Assembly (NCBI GenBank): GCA_938041705.1
Contig: CALISP010000238.1
Coordinates: forward strand, 1-13,662
Source: an uncultured Cocleimonas sp.
GTDB lineage: Bacteria; Pseudomonadota; Gammaproteobacteria; Thiotrichales; Thiotrichaceae
DNA length: 13,662 nucleotides
Reading direction: 5' to 3'
The translations under genes were made by a program, and so were the position numbers. The notes beneath the pieces were generated by a model. The model saw only the letters and a program-made list of their open reading frames with translations, had not been told where the DNA came from and ran no database searches. How positions within the stretch are numbered: the first letter of the stretch is position 1; each line of letters opens with the position of its first letter. This document shows, one piece after another, positions 13,420-13,662 of the stretch.

Positions 13420-13662
13420 TTATTCCTTAAGTTTAATTTTTAATTGTCCTTCTGCGACGGAGATATTTTCAACACCATCTGCAAAGGATTTCCAGAAACC
13501 TTCGTTACCGCCAAATTCTTTAACCAAATCGACATTTTTCAGGTTTCCTAGCCAAGCATTGGGTATGGGAACTCCCCATACTGTAACACCCTTCAATATT
13601 ACGGTAGGTCGACCATTCGAGTATGAAAGTTCAGTGCCCGCATTTACTTTTAGTGTTTTTCC
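13420..13662 (-). CDS. 3' end of an unrecognised gene in the terC operon (partial)
   Basis: The leftward strand is open from the window edge to a TAA at 13420-13422, giving 80 C-terminal residues from GKTLKVNAGTELSYSNG to VAEGQLKIKLKE. The composition is soluble and beta-like, with alternating hydrophobic and charged residues and aromatic motifs (VTVWGVPIPNAWLG, GFWKSFADGVENI). No membrane segment or cysteine is visible. I do not recognise a family with confidence. The gap to terC is only 14 bases, so the two are surely co-transcribed and may be translationally coupled. The N-terminal part lies outside the window and is needed for identification. Confidence 0.75.
   Translation of the reverse strand, partial: GKTLKVNAGTELSYSNGRPTVILKGVTVWGVPIPNAWLGNLKNVDLVKEFGGNEGFWKSFADGVENISVAEGQLKIKLKE

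Noticed and set aside
12611..13662. Tellurite resistance (ter) cluster
   Set aside because: No terB, terD, terE or terZ genes are seen; TerC-family proteins commonly occur alone.

Overview
The window looks like chromosomal DNA from a low-GC (roughly 35-40% by eye) Gram-negative bacterium, most likely a gammaproteobacterium. The evidence is an LpxC-family enzyme, a lipobox LysM lipoprotein, SurE/Pcm adjacency, an SmrA-type protein, RluB, and an arsC(yfgD)-wrbA-DUF2069 cluster. I see no tRNA, rRNA, CRISPR, transposase or prophage genes. Most of the content is housekeeping or accessory chromosome, with gene order differing from the enterobacterial arrangement.

Layout. (1) 1-784: the first 13 codons of a leftward gene that resembles the start of the 4-hydroxybutyryl-CoA dehydratase / HpaB-like family, divergent from a TetR-family regulator. 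A tandem operator-like array lies between them. (2) 880-1509: a leftward smrA-like gene, convergent with tetR. (3) 1617-4817: surE, pcm, a small membrane exporter-family gene, a 394-base hairpin-rich gap, then an NlpD-like LysM lipoprotein closed by a strong terminator. This resembles surE-pcm-nlpD(-rpoS), but the NlpD-like protein has no peptidase domain and rpoS does not follow. (4) 4981-6407: arsC/yfgD-like, wrbA and a DUF2069 membrane protein in one probable operon. (5) 6498-7400: leftward rluB. (6) 7532-10323: an Atm1/ABCB7-type ABC exporter followed by a divergent LpxC-like deacetylase. (7) 10324-10649: a gene-free stretch with hairpins and a rightward terminator. (8) 10650-12242: a leftward secreted or membrane-anchored coiled-coil protein that I do not recognise. 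(9) 12243-12610: a regulatory gap. (10) 12611-13662: leftward terC preceded by the 3' end of an unrecognised gene in the same operon.

The most notable non-genic signal is a short G-rich motif, consensus AAAAGTAGGGGGRTGTC. It occurs five times, always with the G-rich strand on +. Three copies are intergenic, one forms the surE/pcm junction, and one lies inside pcm coding sequence. It resembles a solo REP-type element (GTAG followed by a G-run), but no associated transposase is in the window. Other points to check are the tandem TetR operator and a related palindrome 12 kb away, two hairpin-rich gene-free regions that could encode small RNAs or a 17-residue peptide, and the divergent LpxC-like protein.
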